64,000 nt of DNA from Piliocolobus tephrosceles (GCF_002776525.5 NC_045437.1:133148590-133212589); one strand, 5' to 3'. Shown: positions 24,501 to 34,231, counted from the first letter of the stretch. Notes: generated from the letters alone by a model not told the origin. A program made the numbers and translations.

Positions 24501-27500
24501 TGGTAACTCTGTCTCCAAAAAGCATCTCGCATGTGTCCACTCCACTGCTACCCGCTACACCAAGGCACTGTCATCCCTGCTCCAGGCTGAGGCAACAGCC
24601 TCCTTCATAGTTACTCTAGTTCCACTCTTGACCCTTTAATAACCTATTTTTCTTTTCATGTTAACCAGTGGTCTTTTAAGAATGCAAATCAGGGCTGAGC
24701 ATGGTGGCTCACACCTGTAATCCCAGCACTTTGGGAGGCCAAGGCGGGCAGATCACAAGGTCAGGAGATCAAGACCATCCTGGCTAACACAGTGAAACCC
24801 CATCTCTACTAAAAATACAAAAAATTAGCCAGGCATGGTGGCAGGCGCCTGTAGTCCCAGCTACTCGGGAGGCTGAGGCAGGAGAATGGCGTGAACTTGG
24901 GAGGTGTAGATCGCAGTGAGCCAAAACTACACCACCGCACCCCAGCGTGGATGACAGAGTGAGACTATGCCCCAAAAAAAAAAAAAAAAAAAGAATGCAA
25001 ATCAGATTATGTCACCCCTCAACTTATGGCTAACCAATGGCTTCTGAGTGCTCTCAAGATAAAGACCAGAATCCTTAACAAGACCATACATAAGACTATG
25101 TATGTATGGCTCTACTCACCTGTCCAAGCACATCTCCTGCCACTCTTCTCCTCTCTCTTAGCTCTCCAAAAACGATGAGCTCTTTTCTGCCTCGAGGCCT
25201 TTGCACACGCTTTCCCTGTATCCAGAATACTCTTCCTACTAATACTTGCCTAAACTTACACTCACTCTACAGGTTGCTGTGTGACTGTTGCTTCCCCTAC
25301 GATGCCATCCCTGACTCCCTGATTTCTATTATTTCCTGTTGGAGTTCCCTGTCTCCCTGCCTCCCTCCATCCTTTCCTTCCTTCCTTTCTTCTTTCCTTT
25401 CTCTCTCACTTCCTTCCCTCCCTTCCTCCTCCCTCCTTTCTTCCTTACCTTTTTCCTTCCCTCCTTTCCCCACTACAGGGTCTCGCTTGGTCACCCAGGC
25501 TGGAGTGTGCAGTGGCACGATCATAACTAAATGAAGCCTCAAACTCCTGGGCTCAAGGGATCCTCCCACCTCAGCCTCCTGAGTAGCTGGGACTACAGTC
25601 ATATGCCACCATGCCTGGCTAATTTAAAAAATTTTTCTGTACAGATGGGGTCACGCTATGTTGCCCAGACTGGTCTCAAACTCTTGGACTCAAATGATAC
25701 TGACACCTCAGCCTCCCAAAGTGCTGGGATTACAGGTGTGAGTGACTGCACCCAGCTGGGGTTCTCTTACTGCACAGCTCTTCTCTTTCATGGCGTTGTT
25801 GTTTATAATTTTAGTTGATCTTCTTATTTTATGACATTTCGCCCAGTAAAATGGAAGCTCTGCAAAGCCAGGAACTGTGTCTGCTTTGTTCAGGACCTGG
25901 CACATAGTCAATACTCAATAACATTAGCAACAAGGATGACAATAATGATGGATGATGATAGATGGGTTTAAGACAGTTTCATACAAATCCAAAAATCTTA
26001 TGTTGCTTTTTGGGAATGCCCACTTTTCTAAGGAAAAGGTTTCTTGTTTTCATCGGGTTCCTAAAAAGGTGAGAATTTCCCGTAAATGTTAAGAACTCTG
26101 AGAGCATTCTACTCTAAGGGTTGAAATCACCGAAGATACTGAAATAGCAGATTGGAGAAAAAAACCTATTCCAGGGAAGCTGTCATTCTGAATGGTCGAT
26201 AATACCTTCTCTGAGCACAAGCAGAAATTTCCCTGGCACTCTGGGAGTTCTCTGGCCTTTCAAACACTTGTCTAGAAGTGAAGGGTAGAATAGCAAAGAC
26301 CATTGTTCCCGGCTTCATCCCTGCACCTTACAGCTATTCATTTTGCAGCCCACATGGGCTCTAGACCTATACGTCTAACTGTGGGAACCTCCCACTGAGA
26401 TCACAGTAATACCAGTACTAGTGCTAGTGTTTGCACCAGTACCTCTAACTGTGGGGACCTCTGACTGAGATAACAGTAATGCCAATCCTAGTGCTACTCT
26501 GGGCTAGGTATGACTCTAACTATGTTGCATTTTCTTATAACCCTTCAGGCTGGTACTATTATTATTATTATTTTTTTTTTTGAGACGGAGTCTCGCTCTG
26601 TCGCCCAGGCTGGAGTGCAGTGGCCGGATCTCAGCTCACTGCAAGCTCCGCCTCCCAGGTTCACACCATTCTCCTGCCTCAGCCTCCCAAGTAGCTGGGA
26701 CTACAGGCGCCCGCCACCTCGCCCAGCTAGTTTTTTGTATTTTTTAGTAGAGACGGGGTTTCACCGTGTTAGCCAGGATGGTCTCGATCTCCTGACCTCT
26801 TGATCCACCTGTCTCGGCCTCCCAAAGTGCTGGGATTACAGGCTTGAGCCACCGCATCCGGCCTCCAGGCTGGTACTATTCTTATCTCCATTTTATAGAT
26901 GAGGAAACTGAGGCATAGAGATGGATACTTTTCTAGCCCAGAATTGAATCACCAGGAATTGAGGAGCCAGAATTAGAACCCTAATAGTCTGCTTCCAAAG
27001 TGCAATATCCCACAGAAACATTAAATTGAACATGTCCAAACCTGAATGCATCATCTTCCCATAAACCTGTTCCTCCTTCGACGCTCTTCATCTCAAGAAA
27101 TAGCACCTTCATCTCCCCAGTTGCTCAAGTCAAAAGCATGAGTCATCCTTGACTCCTTCCTCCACCCCACCTTGCTTGAAGCCAACCTGTATCAAAGCTG
27201 GTAAGCTCTGCCTTCAAAAACTAGCTCTGGAATCCGCCACTTGTCTCCATTCCCATTTCCATCTTCCTGGCCCAAGTTCTGTCCTTTCGCTCACCTACTT
27301 GGCCTCCCAGGCTCCAGGCTTGTCCTCTAATCCGTTCTTCACCCAGCAACCAGGGATCTTTTCAAATTGTAAATTAGTCTGTATCACTCCCCTGCCTAAA
27401 ACCTTTCAGTCACCTAACAATTGCACTTAGGCTCTGTGCTTCCATTTACAAGACCCTTCATGAGCTGGCCCTTCGCTCACCATGCACCCCTCCTGCTCCT

Positions 27501-30500
27501 GCCATCCTGAATGACTTTCGATTTCTAATATCACTCAAGCTCTCTCACCTCTCAGCCTTTGCACATGTTATTCCTTCTGCCTGGAACACTGTCTCCCTCT
27601 TTGCCCTTGTACCTTGCTGTCTCCTCATCATCTAGGTCTCAGTTTAGAGATCATCTCTTCTAGAAAAACCTCCCCTAATCTCCTGAGTCTGGGCTTTACA
27701 CACCCCTCCAAAATATTCCCCCATAGCAGGCTGTGTTTTCCCCATGATGGTATTCAACACTTGATAAAACAACTGCCTACTGACTCATCTGTCTCTTCCA
27801 CTTGACTGAAGGTTCCATGAAGACACTGAATCCCCATGTCTAGCATTGTCCCTGGCATACAGCAGGCATGCGATAAATGGTGATTAAATGAATGAGTCCT
27901 TCTGTACAGGATTCCTTTTCTTAAGCACTGTTTCACAGAAAAACATCTTATTTCCCAAACAAGCAAATCCCTTGGGGTCAGAGACTTCACCATTTTCTGG
28001 CAGCCCAGAAGGGAGCTCAATTGGATGGCAAGTGAGGGCACACCAGCGTCTGACATTGCTCTCAGCAGAGGTAGCTATTCCCATTTTGCAGAGAAGCTGT
28101 GACTTGCCTGTGATGATGTTGGTAGGAAGTAAGACCAAGACCAGACCCTCAGTATCTGATTCTTGGTCCTGAGACTTGTCCCTTCCCTCCTCTAATAAAC
28201 ACACCATGAAGGTCTCAGGAAATTGGATTCTAAAGGAAGTCCTCCTGCTGGCTCTCTAAACTGAGACCTCCTGTTGGAGACCTCCCTTTTTAACCCTAAA
28301 CCCTAACCCTGTTGGCAGGTGGGATTCCAGACAGGGTTGACAATGAGCCTTTTGTATTTCGCTGAGGCCATCCTCTTAGACTGCAGCCCTGGCCCCTGTG
28401 AGGGTTCAGCTGCCCTGTGCCCCATCCTCTCCTGGCCCAGGAACCTACCAGCTCTAGTGGCTCCCGTGGCCACGAGTCGCAGGAGGCCTTTCTTCTTGAG
28501 GATGACGCTGCTGCCGATGAGGAAGCTGGACAGGAAGGCCAGGCCCAGGCCGATGTAGAAGCCATAGTTCTGTCTGATCCTTTCCTGCCAGCTGTGAAAG
28601 GTGGCATTGCTGGGCACCTCAGGGCTGAGGTCACCGACAATCTGGCACAGGACTTCTTGGGAGGAGCAGTAGAGGTGGAGCAGGGAACCTGGATGGGAAG
28701 ACCATGGTGGGAGAGTCACACTGGGGACATTTGCACACTTTTAAAATATTGGAATTGGCCACTGTTTCAAATCCTGTGCTTCTGCTACTGCAGCGCTATA
28801 CCCATATACTGTGCCTCCATCCAAAAATAATAATGTTCAGTGAGTGCTCACTCTAGCTAGGGGCTTTCTTTGCATGACCAGAACAAATTTGTACCACCAC
28901 GTGCCAGATACAAACATGGGCAAAGGGGCAGACCCTCAGTCAGAAGAAGTACACAAGTTCAATGAAACTGCAAAGAATAGCCAGTAATTCTCCAGTGCTA
29001 CCACTCACATGGTCCTCTGCTCTGGGCTTTTCCAGGAGGGTCTCTAGTGACCACTTGGAAACAGGCACGACAATCATTTCTAGGCTTTTAGTTGAAGAAA
29101 CCAAAGCTCTGATAAGTTTAGTAACCTGCCCAAAGCCAAAACATGGGTACTAAGTAGTGAAGCCAGTGTCAGATTCTAAGCTTATCTGATGCCAAAGCAC
29201 ATACTCTTAACCACCACACACACCTCAGTAAAGCAGTTAGCATCTGGCCTCCTAAGAGGCTTTTTGTTTGTTTTTGTTTTTGTTTTTTGGGTAGAGATGG
29301 GGGGTCTCGCTGTGTTGCCCAGGGTGGTCTTGACCTCCGAGCCTCAAGTTATCCTCCTGCCTCAGCCTCCCAAAGCACTGGGATCACAGACGTGAGCCAC
29401 CGTGCCTGGCCCTAAGAGGCATTTTAAAATAGAAAACATTTAAAAATTGGGAGATTTTCCATGAAAATTCAGGTGTGAGGCTACGACGAAAAATCAGGTC
29501 TGCTCACCATATTGCACCCTCTTCTAAGGCAACCATTGGCTGCAGCTGGGCAGTGTTGCCCCCTAAAATAGGACATACTCTCTGCAGTTCCCCAAGAGTC
29601 TTATCTGGCTCCTTTCAGTAATTTCTGGCATGTGCTTGGCCTTTGTAGGCATCTGAGTTTGTGACCTCTGGAGGTAGCCTTTTTCAAGCTGTGTGTCACC
29701 AAGGCCCAGGTCCCTATGCCAAGGATGTAAGCCTCAACCCAAGTATCCCTCCCACCAACCTAGAACTCCCAGCCAGTGCCTGGAAGGGACCCCAGGTCCA
29801 TGGTCAAGCAGCTCTGGCTCTGGCACATCTGCAGTGCAGAGTGGCATCCTGGTGGAACAGACTAAGGGCAATGTTGACCTTTCTTCCATGACACAGACCC
29901 ATGAATAACAGAGCTTGAAGAGCCCTTAGAAAGCAGCTAAATTCTTATTTCCAGCTGGGGAAACTGAGAAGGGGAAGGGCTTGCTGAGGTCACCCCAACA
30001 TCCGGTGAAAGATCTGGATCCCGCACCCACTAGGGCACATTCATGTGTCTTTTGCAGTGTGAGATCTCTCTTTCCAAAACCCATGTCACAATCAAGGGAA
30101 GATGAGACAAGAGGCATCTCAGTCCCTAATCAGACTTGTTCTGCGCTGCTCATTCCTGTTTCTCCAGCTCAGGCTTCCTTGCCCAAGAGCTGAATCTGGG
30201 GAGTTCCCTGGGCCCAGGAAATGAGCCAGAGCCTGGGATGACACGGGTTAGGGGAGGTGACTCCTGAGAGGAAGACCAAACTCATCCCCACGCCCTTCTC
30301 CTGCTCCCTGAAGATGCACCTCTAGCAGGTGGAGCCAAAGAACCCTCTGTGGATGGACTTGGCTACCACAGTAAAGCCTGCAGCACCCAAGGGCTCAGCA
30401 CCCTCCATTGAGTCAAGTTCTCCCACTACAGTGAAAAGTAAAAGACAGAGGGCTGATGGCCAAAGTAATCCAATTCTGAGCATAGGCCAGATGATTCCTG

Positions 30501-31421
30501 TCATCCCTTCCAGAATATGCTAGGACTGGGGAACACATTCTGGCCTAGAGAAAAGGTGAGGCTGAAAATGGCCTGCCTTACTCAGGAAACCAAAGTCAGA
30601 CACCTAACGGGCTGGCTTGGAAAGCTTCACTGTAGAAGGGAAGAGGTTAGAGAAACAGGGAGATCTCACAGTCTGCAGTTCCAAGCCAAGGTAGGAGAGT
30701 GGAGCTACACCAAGGAAGGAGTCAAGGTTTTACTGTCCACCAGCCCTGGATCTATATTCCATTTCCTTACTGTATTACCTTGAGCAAATTATTAGCTGTT
30801 CAGAGCCTCAGTTTCTGGATCTTTAGAATGGGGATAGCAAGATAGTAAAATAATAATACCTACCTACCTTCTAGAGTTGTTTTAAGGATTCCCTGAGATA
30901 ATGCAGGTAAAGGGCACAGTAGGAAGCCAACGGTCTTTTTTTTACCCCTTCCTGTGGTTCTTTCTCTTTCTTTACCAAAGACAAGACCATCCTGTGGAGT
31001 CCTCCCATTGACCCAAAGAGAAAGCCCAACTGCGCAGGTACTAAAACCTGAAGCAACTATACATTAAAAGCACAGAATCCCCCACCCCCACCTCTCAGAG
31101 TGTCTGCTGTCGACAAAATGCCTGTCCCAACTAACCCCCCATCTCAACCCAGGGACATCCTTTCCTTCCCTGCCTCCTCTCAGCCACCCCAGCTGCGAAG
31201 ATGAAAGTGAAGTCTCAGCCAGAACCCTGATCTTCAAAGCTGGGTGGGAGCCACCTCGTGCTGGCCCTCCCCCTCCCCAGCTTTGGCCCCCTTGGGAGGA
31301 GAGGATGCGAGGGAGAGGGGTGGCAACGAGGGGAGGGCGCGAAGCGCGGAGCCCGCCTGGTCCCCAGCCCTGCCGTACACGCACCGTTCTCGCAGCTGGC
31401 GTTGCTGACCCGCAGCTCCAT
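17917..31421 (-). CDS. NIPAL4: NIPAL4 (ichthyin), complete six-exon magnesium-transporter-like protein, 404 aa
   Basis: Coding exons in transcript order: 31421-31385, 28688-28449, 24081-24025, 22451-22361, 19529-19369, 18545-17917 (37+240+57+91+161+629 = 1215 nt, 404 codons plus TGA). All introns are GT-AG and phases match. The product belongs to the NIPA family (Pfam Mg_trans_NIPA): nine hydrophobic segments, e.g. YGFYIGLGLAFLSSFLIGSS (exon 2), LGKLGCVICVAGSTVMVIHA (exon 5), FIVFAVLLLVSCLILIFVIA and three more long helices in exon 6, then a hydrophilic C-terminal tail ending KPKVFIIHS. In human it is expressed in the granular epidermis and loss causes autosomal recessive congenital ichthyosis. 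The start is the only in-frame ATG: an in-frame TGA lies 62 codons upstream (31605-31607) with no ATG between. The ORF is intact. Confidence 0.96.
18617..18856 (+). mobile_element. MIR SINE
   Basis: ATGGGCTCTAGAGTCAGACA, TCAGTTTCCCCATTTGTAAA, GTGCCTGGCACATAATAAAC in consensus order: near full-length MIR in NIPAL4 intron 5. Confidence 0.85.
18997..19290 (-). mobile_element. AluY-type SINE
   Basis: Minus-strand Alu; GCAAGCTCCGCCTCCCGGGT and CCTCGTGATCCGCCC favour AluY. Flanked by CCAATCTGA duplication (18986-18994 and 19291-19299). Confidence 0.95.
19369..19529 (-). CDS. NIPAL4: NIPAL4 exon 5
   Basis: Acceptor TGTGCAG, donor GTAGAC on the minus strand. Encodes the remainder of a helix (SAILSSYFLGESL), a membrane segment GKLGCVICVAGSTVMVIHAP and an acidic loop EEEKVTTIMEMASKMKDTG. 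Confidence 0.95.
19679..20130 (+). repeat. Inverted duplication, arm A (NIPAL4 intron 4)
   Basis: Reads through GTTACCATGGGCAAGTCATG, a MIR-like block with CATCTGCAAAATG-type sequence, GAGATAATGCACAGAAAATG, AGAGCTGGTACCAAA, a second MIR-like block in the other orientation and TTTTAAAAATAATTGA, ending GTCTGTGCTTCCCAC. The reverse complement of 21521-21979 shows the same blocks in the same order throughout, at roughly four of five bases by eye. The shared non-MIR joints rule out two independent MIR insertions. Confidence 0.88.
21521..21979 (-). repeat. Inverted duplication, arm B (NIPAL4 intron 4)
   Basis: Minus-strand partner of 19679-20130. Similarity starts at GGTAAC (21974-21979) and ends at CTCAGGGAGCAGTGGGAAGC (21521-21540), with only small gaps. 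Confidence 0.88.
22361..22451 (-). CDS. NIPAL4: NIPAL4 exon 4 (91 bp)
   Basis: Acceptor TTTCCTAG, donor GTTATT on the minus strand. Encodes MAAGEVANFGAYAFAPATVV then TPLGALSVLI, a highly conserved NIPA-family block. Residue Ala114 here (GCT) corresponds to human Ala176, the site of the recurrent ichthyosis change A176D as I recall it; the normal Ala is present. Confidence 0.93.
22452..24024 (-). other. NIPAL4: NIPAL4 intron 3
   Basis: Contains one full-length plus-strand Alu (22941-23252) with a perfect 19 bp target duplication; the rest looks unique. No exon signal. Confidence 0.85.
22941..23252 (+). mobile_element. Alu SINE with perfect 19 bp target duplication
   Basis: Starts GGCTGGGCGTGGTGGCTCAC; flanked by AGAAAAATCTGACATTCCC at 22922-22940 and 23253-23271. 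CTGAGG in the left arm suggests AluS. Confidence 0.97.
24025..24081 (-). CDS. NIPAL4: NIPAL4 exon 3 (57 bp)
   Basis: Too short for simple ORF calling, found by homology. Minus strand CCTCCACAG acceptor, donor GTAAGT. Encodes VDGGFGYLKD, then TMWWAGFLT, leading into membrane segment 2. Phase fits both neighbours. Confidence 0.92.
24240..24677 (+). mobile_element. L2 LINE fragment
   Basis: TCTCAATCTCTGTCCTAAG, CTCTTTGACTCCTCTCTCTC and ACCCGCTACACCAAGGCACT are typical of L2 3' sequence in plus orientation. Continues after the Alu at 24693-24990. Confidence 0.6.
24693..24990 (+). mobile_element. Alu SINE
   Basis: Plus Alu flanked by AAGAATGCAAATCAG (24678-24692 and 24991-25005). Confidence 0.97.
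25362..25476. repeat. CCTT-rich low-complexity tract
   Basis: Degenerate CTTCC/CTTTC tract of about 110 bases at the T-rich end of a minus-strand Alu, probably grown from its poly-A tail. Confidence 0.85.
25477..25757 (-). mobile_element. Old Alu (AluJ-like)
   Basis: ACAGGGTCTCGCTTGGTCAC start, AGTGACTGCACCCAGCT end; CTAAATGAAGCCTCAAACTC is AluJ-like. Confidence 0.9.
26371..26503 (+). repeat. Two-copy tandem duplication, period about 70 bp
   Basis: ACGTCTAACTGTGGGAACCT (26371) and ACCTCTAACTGTGGGGACCT (26441) start two copies that continue with ACTGAGAT(C/A)ACAGTAAT and CCTAGTGCTA-like sequence. NIPAL4 intron 2. Confidence 0.85.
26561..26863 (-). mobile_element. AluY of Old World monkey type
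   Basis: Minus Alu flanked by a perfect 15 bp duplication CAGGCTGGTACTATT (26546-26560, 26866-26880). Carries GTGGCCGGATCTCAGCTCAC, CTCGCCCAGCTAGTTTTTTG and GGCTTGAGCCACCGC, features I associate with cercopithecid AluYR subfamilies. Confidence 0.95.
27010..27895 (+). mobile_element. L2 LINE, long 3' fragment
   Basis: TTGAACATGTCCAAACCTGA, TGACTCCTTCCTCCACC, CCTTTGCACATGTTATTCC and ending GCATGCGATAAATGGTGATTA, all in L2 order, ending with ATGAATGAG near 27895. Confidence 0.8.
28290..28310. repeat. Short telomere-like repeat
   Basis: Three CCCTAA-type units with one extra A (TTAACCCTAAACCCTAACCC) in NIPAL4 intron 2, about 140 bases from exon 2. Confidence 0.9.
28449..28688 (-). CDS. NIPAL4: NIPAL4 exon 2: first transmembrane segment
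   Basis: Acceptor CCATCCAG on the minus strand ending at 28689, donor GTAGGT from 28448. Encodes GSLLHLYCSSQEVLCQIV, an N-A-T sequon in SNATFHSW, and the first membrane helix YGFYIGLGLAFLSSFLIGSS followed by basic KKKGLLRL. Confidence 0.95.
28689..31384 (-). other. NIPAL4: NIPAL4 intron 1
   Basis: 2.7 kb, mostly unique. One Alu-derived half element (29261-29410) with a 10 bp target duplication and a MIR-like segment near 29055-29215. No additional coding exon recognised. Confidence 0.8.
29261..29410 (-). mobile_element. Alu monomer-type fragment
   Basis: Half-length minus Alu bounded by CCTAAGAGGC at 29251-29260 and 29411-29420, so it inserted as a short (FLAM/AluJ-like or 5'-truncated) element. 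Confidence 0.85.
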
Positions 31422-31790
31422 GGGGCCCAGGGCACATGAACCGACGCGCGGGCGGACGGCGCCCGGCGCCCGGGCTCCCCAGCTCCGGAGCAGGTGGCCG
31501 CGACTTGTCTCCCGCTTGGGTCGCGCGCGAGAAGCCGCCGGGGGTCCGGACCCAGGGGTGAGGAGAGTGACGCCTCCCAGAAGGGGAGGGTCCCCTGGGA
31601 GGAGTCACCCGGCTTCTTGAGCAACTCCGGAGGAAGGGGGCCCAGGGCTCGGGCCGCCCGCAGAGGGGCGCCTGCCTTCCCGGGGTGAGGACGCTGTCAG
31701 GCTCCCAGCTCTGGAGTCACCGCCCCGTGCCAGGGGGAAGAGGTGAAGGGGCGGGTTCCCCGCACCACCCCTCCGATGCCTGAACCGGTG
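31280..31790 (-). promoter_or_regulatory. NIPAL4: CpG-rich NIPAL4 promoter and 5'UTR
   Basis: The only sharply CpG-dense stretch in the window (GCGCGCGAGAAGCCGCCG near 31532 and many other CG pairs), surrounding coding exon 1. It includes GC-box-like GGGGCGGG at 31749-31756. No TATA box is evident, so start sites are probably dispersed. The exact transcription start cannot be placed. Confidence 0.7.
31385..31421 (-). CDS. NIPAL4: NIPAL4 coding exon 1
   Basis: Encodes MELRVSNASCEN plus the first base of a Gly codon; donor GTGCGTG on the minus strand (31384-31378). It contains an Asn-Ala-Ser N-glycosylation sequon. Lies in CpG-rich sequence. Confidence 0.9.
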
Positions 31791-31917
31791 CCCGGCTCCA
31801 TCCCCAGTGAAAGAGTACAGGGGCCCTGGATGGCTGGAGAAGGGGCAACTTTCCTTCCGAGGTAGAAGTGGCAAGTAGGGGTTGGAAGTGGGTACTGCTG
31901 CCAGTTGGGAACCTGGG

Positions 31918-32040
31918 TTCCTTCTTTTCCTTCCTTCTGGCCCTCCCACCCTCCCCCTCTCCCTCCTCCCCTCCACCTTTCCTCCCTTCCTCCCATTCCA
32001 GCCTCCTCCCTTCCTTCTGCCCTCGACCTCCTTTCCTTGC
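31918..32040. repeat. Long polypyrimidine tract upstream of NIPAL4
   Basis: About 120 bases almost entirely C and T on the plus strand (CTTCC/CCTCC units with few purines), about 0.5 kb upstream of the NIPAL4 start codon. A homopurine/homopyrimidine tract of this kind can adopt triplex DNA; no function is shown. Confidence 0.75.
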
Positions 32041-32317
32041 CTTACCCATTCATTGATTCAACCTAGGTCTGATCTGTGCTGGTAGGTAACAGGTACATTG
32101 AGTGCCTAATAAATGCTCAATATATATTTATGTCTAATGAATAGATAATAGGAGCTTGGTAAATTAAATGAAAGAAAGAAATGAAGTGATTGAAGACCAA
32201 AATGAGTCAGACTATTCCCTGTCCCCCAAGTACCTTATATTTTAATGGGGGAAACAAAGTGTGATCATCTCTTAGAGACCAATGTTTTTGAAATTACCAC
32301 TTTAAAATTATTTACAT

Positions 32318-32337
32318 ACACACACATACACACATTG
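32318..32337. repeat. Short CA-rich microsatellite
   Basis: ACACACACATACACACATTG-like run about 0.9 kb upstream of NIPAL4. Confidence 0.6.
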
Positions 32338-32399
32338 TGATGGAAAGCATATTTGTTACTATGGGTAACAGTAAAAAGCAGTTAGCAAAACACTGACCT

Positions 32400-32640
32400 G
32401 GACCATAAAAACACTTATGTAGAGTTTGCTATAGGCCAGAGTTCTAAGTGCTGAAAAAGTCCAGTTCATTTAATCTTCATGACTGCCTTATAACGTATAG
32501 ACTTTTATTATTTACCAAAAGGAAACGGCGGCACAAAGTGCTCAAGTAACTTGCTGGGGATCTCAGCTAGGAAGTGGAAAAGCCAGGATCAAACTCATGC
32601 TGTCAGTGGCCACTTAAGCTGCCTGGCATTTTACACTGAA
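32400..32640 (-). mobile_element. MIR SINE
   Basis: TTCATTTAATCTTCATGACT, CACAAAGTGCTCAAGTAACT, CCAGGATCAAACTCATGCTG: MIR read antisense, diverged. Confidence 0.7.
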
Positions 32641-32878
32641 GAAACTGCTCCTGGGCAGTGAGGTTGTGGGGCTACTAAGAAAGCAGTGATTGGTTCTGCC
32701 AGTGGTGGTCACCGGCTTCCTGGAGGAGGCAGCTTTTAAGAACTGTCATGTATGGAGTCGTCAGCATGGGCCAGACACCCTGCTAACCCCTTTCCAGGCA
32801 CTGTCTCATCGAAGCCTCCTAGGAGACAGATATTCTTACTCTTTCCATGCTACAGATGAGAGGAAACTATTATTATCT

Positions 32879-33021
32879 TTTTTTTTTTTTTTTTTTTTGA
32901 GACGGAGTCTTGCTCTGTCGCCCAGGCTGGAGTGCAGCAGCTGGATCTCAGCTCACTGCAAGCTCCGCCTCCTGGGTTTACGCCATTCTCCTGCCTCAGC
33001 CTCCTGAGTAGCTGGGACTAC
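32879..33021 (-). mobile_element. 5'-truncated AluY, Old World monkey type
   Basis: T-run, then GAGACGGAGTCTTGCTCTGT and CAGCTGGATCTCAGCTCACT; stops at GCTGGGACTACAGG. Flanked by near-identical GAAACT(A/G)TTATT sequence, so the short length is original. Confidence 0.9.
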
Positions 33022-33185
33022 AGGAAACTGTTATTTTTAAAAATTTTATCATGAGGTAATTTTAGACTTATAGAAGAGTTACAAAAATAGTATAGAGAGT
33101 TTGCATATACCTATTAGCAGCTTCCCTTAATGTTAACATCTTGAACAGGAATAGAAAATACTATACTTTAAATACTCCAAGACAC
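33022..33185 (-). mobile_element. Old L1 fragment
   Basis: GAGGTAATTTTAGACTTATA and CAGCTTCCCTTAATGTTAAC resemble older L1M 3' sequence read antisense. Weak. Confidence 0.45.
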
Positions 33186-33943
33186 TTGCTCCCAAGGTTG
33201 CACAGTTAGTGAATGAGGGTGCCAGGTATAAACAGAGCTGCTCTGACCCCCAACCCTGTCCTCCTAGCCACTACCCTCCACTGTCTACTTGTGGACTTCT
33301 AGCTGGGCCTCCAAGGATGGGTTCTTCCAGCATGGGGCTTCCCCTAACTTGCTGGATGACTTTAAACAAGTTGCTTACTCTGCATAAGGATCAATTTCTT
33401 TGTCAAATGCAACAGCCCCTTCTCCAAGGGGTCGGGATCGGGTTGGGGAGAGGAGAGGTTAAAAGAGAAAGGGAAATGTGAGACACAGCAAATGTAACAG
33501 GCCGCGTTTGCTCATTTTACTTGCCACATAATTTCACAAGGCCTTGATTCTGTAACGATGTGCACCTCTCTGGAAAAATGCTTTGAAAACAAAACAGGAT
33601 AGAGCACAAGGCCCCCACATCTCTTGCCTGAGACACTGTATTTCTTCAAAGATAAATGACCCTAGACCTTGCCTATTCCTACACATAGGATAATGTTTGA
33701 CAAGGTTAGTGACTATGCCTCTGTCATCTATAACCAGATATACTCTTGCACCCAGACTTTCATGTGATTCTGTTTTACTGTAACTTCTGAGCAAGTTTGA
33801 TGTAATGTTTGAGCACACACTGCACTTCCGCTACCTGTATACCAGCCATGAGCTAAAACACTGTTTCAGAGCAGTGGGGCAGATCCTCTCTGAAAGACTT
33901 CTCCCAGACTTTTGTCTTCAGTCTCTAGTCCTCAGTAAGACTT

Positions 33944-34231
33944 ATTTTTTTTTATTTTATTTTATTTTTTGAGACAGAGTCTCACTCTGTCGCCCTGGCT
34001 GGAGTGCAGTGGCTCGATCTCCGCTCACTGCATCATCCGCCTCCCATGTTCAAGAGATTCTCCCACCTCGGTTTCCGGAGTAGCTGGGATGACAGGCACC
34101 CGCCACCACAACCACTAATTTTTGTATTTTTAGTAGAGATGGGGTTTCACCACGTTAGCCAGGCTGATCTCGAACTCCTGACCTCAGATGATCCACCCGC
34201 CTCAGCCTCCCAAAGTGCTGGGATTACAGGC
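33944..34231 (-). mobile_element. Alu SINE, slightly 5'-truncated
   Basis: Flanked by CCTCAGTAAGACTT (33930-33943, 34232-34245). The first ~25 bases of the Alu are absent, and the target duplication shows it inserted that way. Confidence 0.96.

Larger units (their letters stand above)
25006..25935 (+). mobile_element. L2 LINE, interrupted by pyrimidine repeat and Alu
   Basis: CTCCTGCCACTCTTCTCC..., TTTGCACACGCTTTCCCTG and, beyond the Alu, GGAACTGTGTCTGCTTTGTT and CCTGGCACATAGTCAATACT are classic L2 3' end. One L2 copy broken by insertions. Confidence 0.75.
24082..28448 (-). other. NIPAL4: NIPAL4 intron 2
   Basis: 4.4 kb. Holds L2 LINE remnants in plus orientation (24240-25935 interrupted by two Alus; 27010-27895), a young AluY (26561-26863), a 70 bp tandem duplication (26371-26503) and a short telomere-like CCCTAA run (28290-28310). 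Confidence 0.8.

Noticed and set aside
31064..31624. Long GC-rich minus-strand ORFs over the NIPAL4 promoter (up to 186 codons)
   Set aside because: Stop-poor because of GC content; out of frame with the NIPAL4 start and of low-complexity Pro/Arg/Gly composition.
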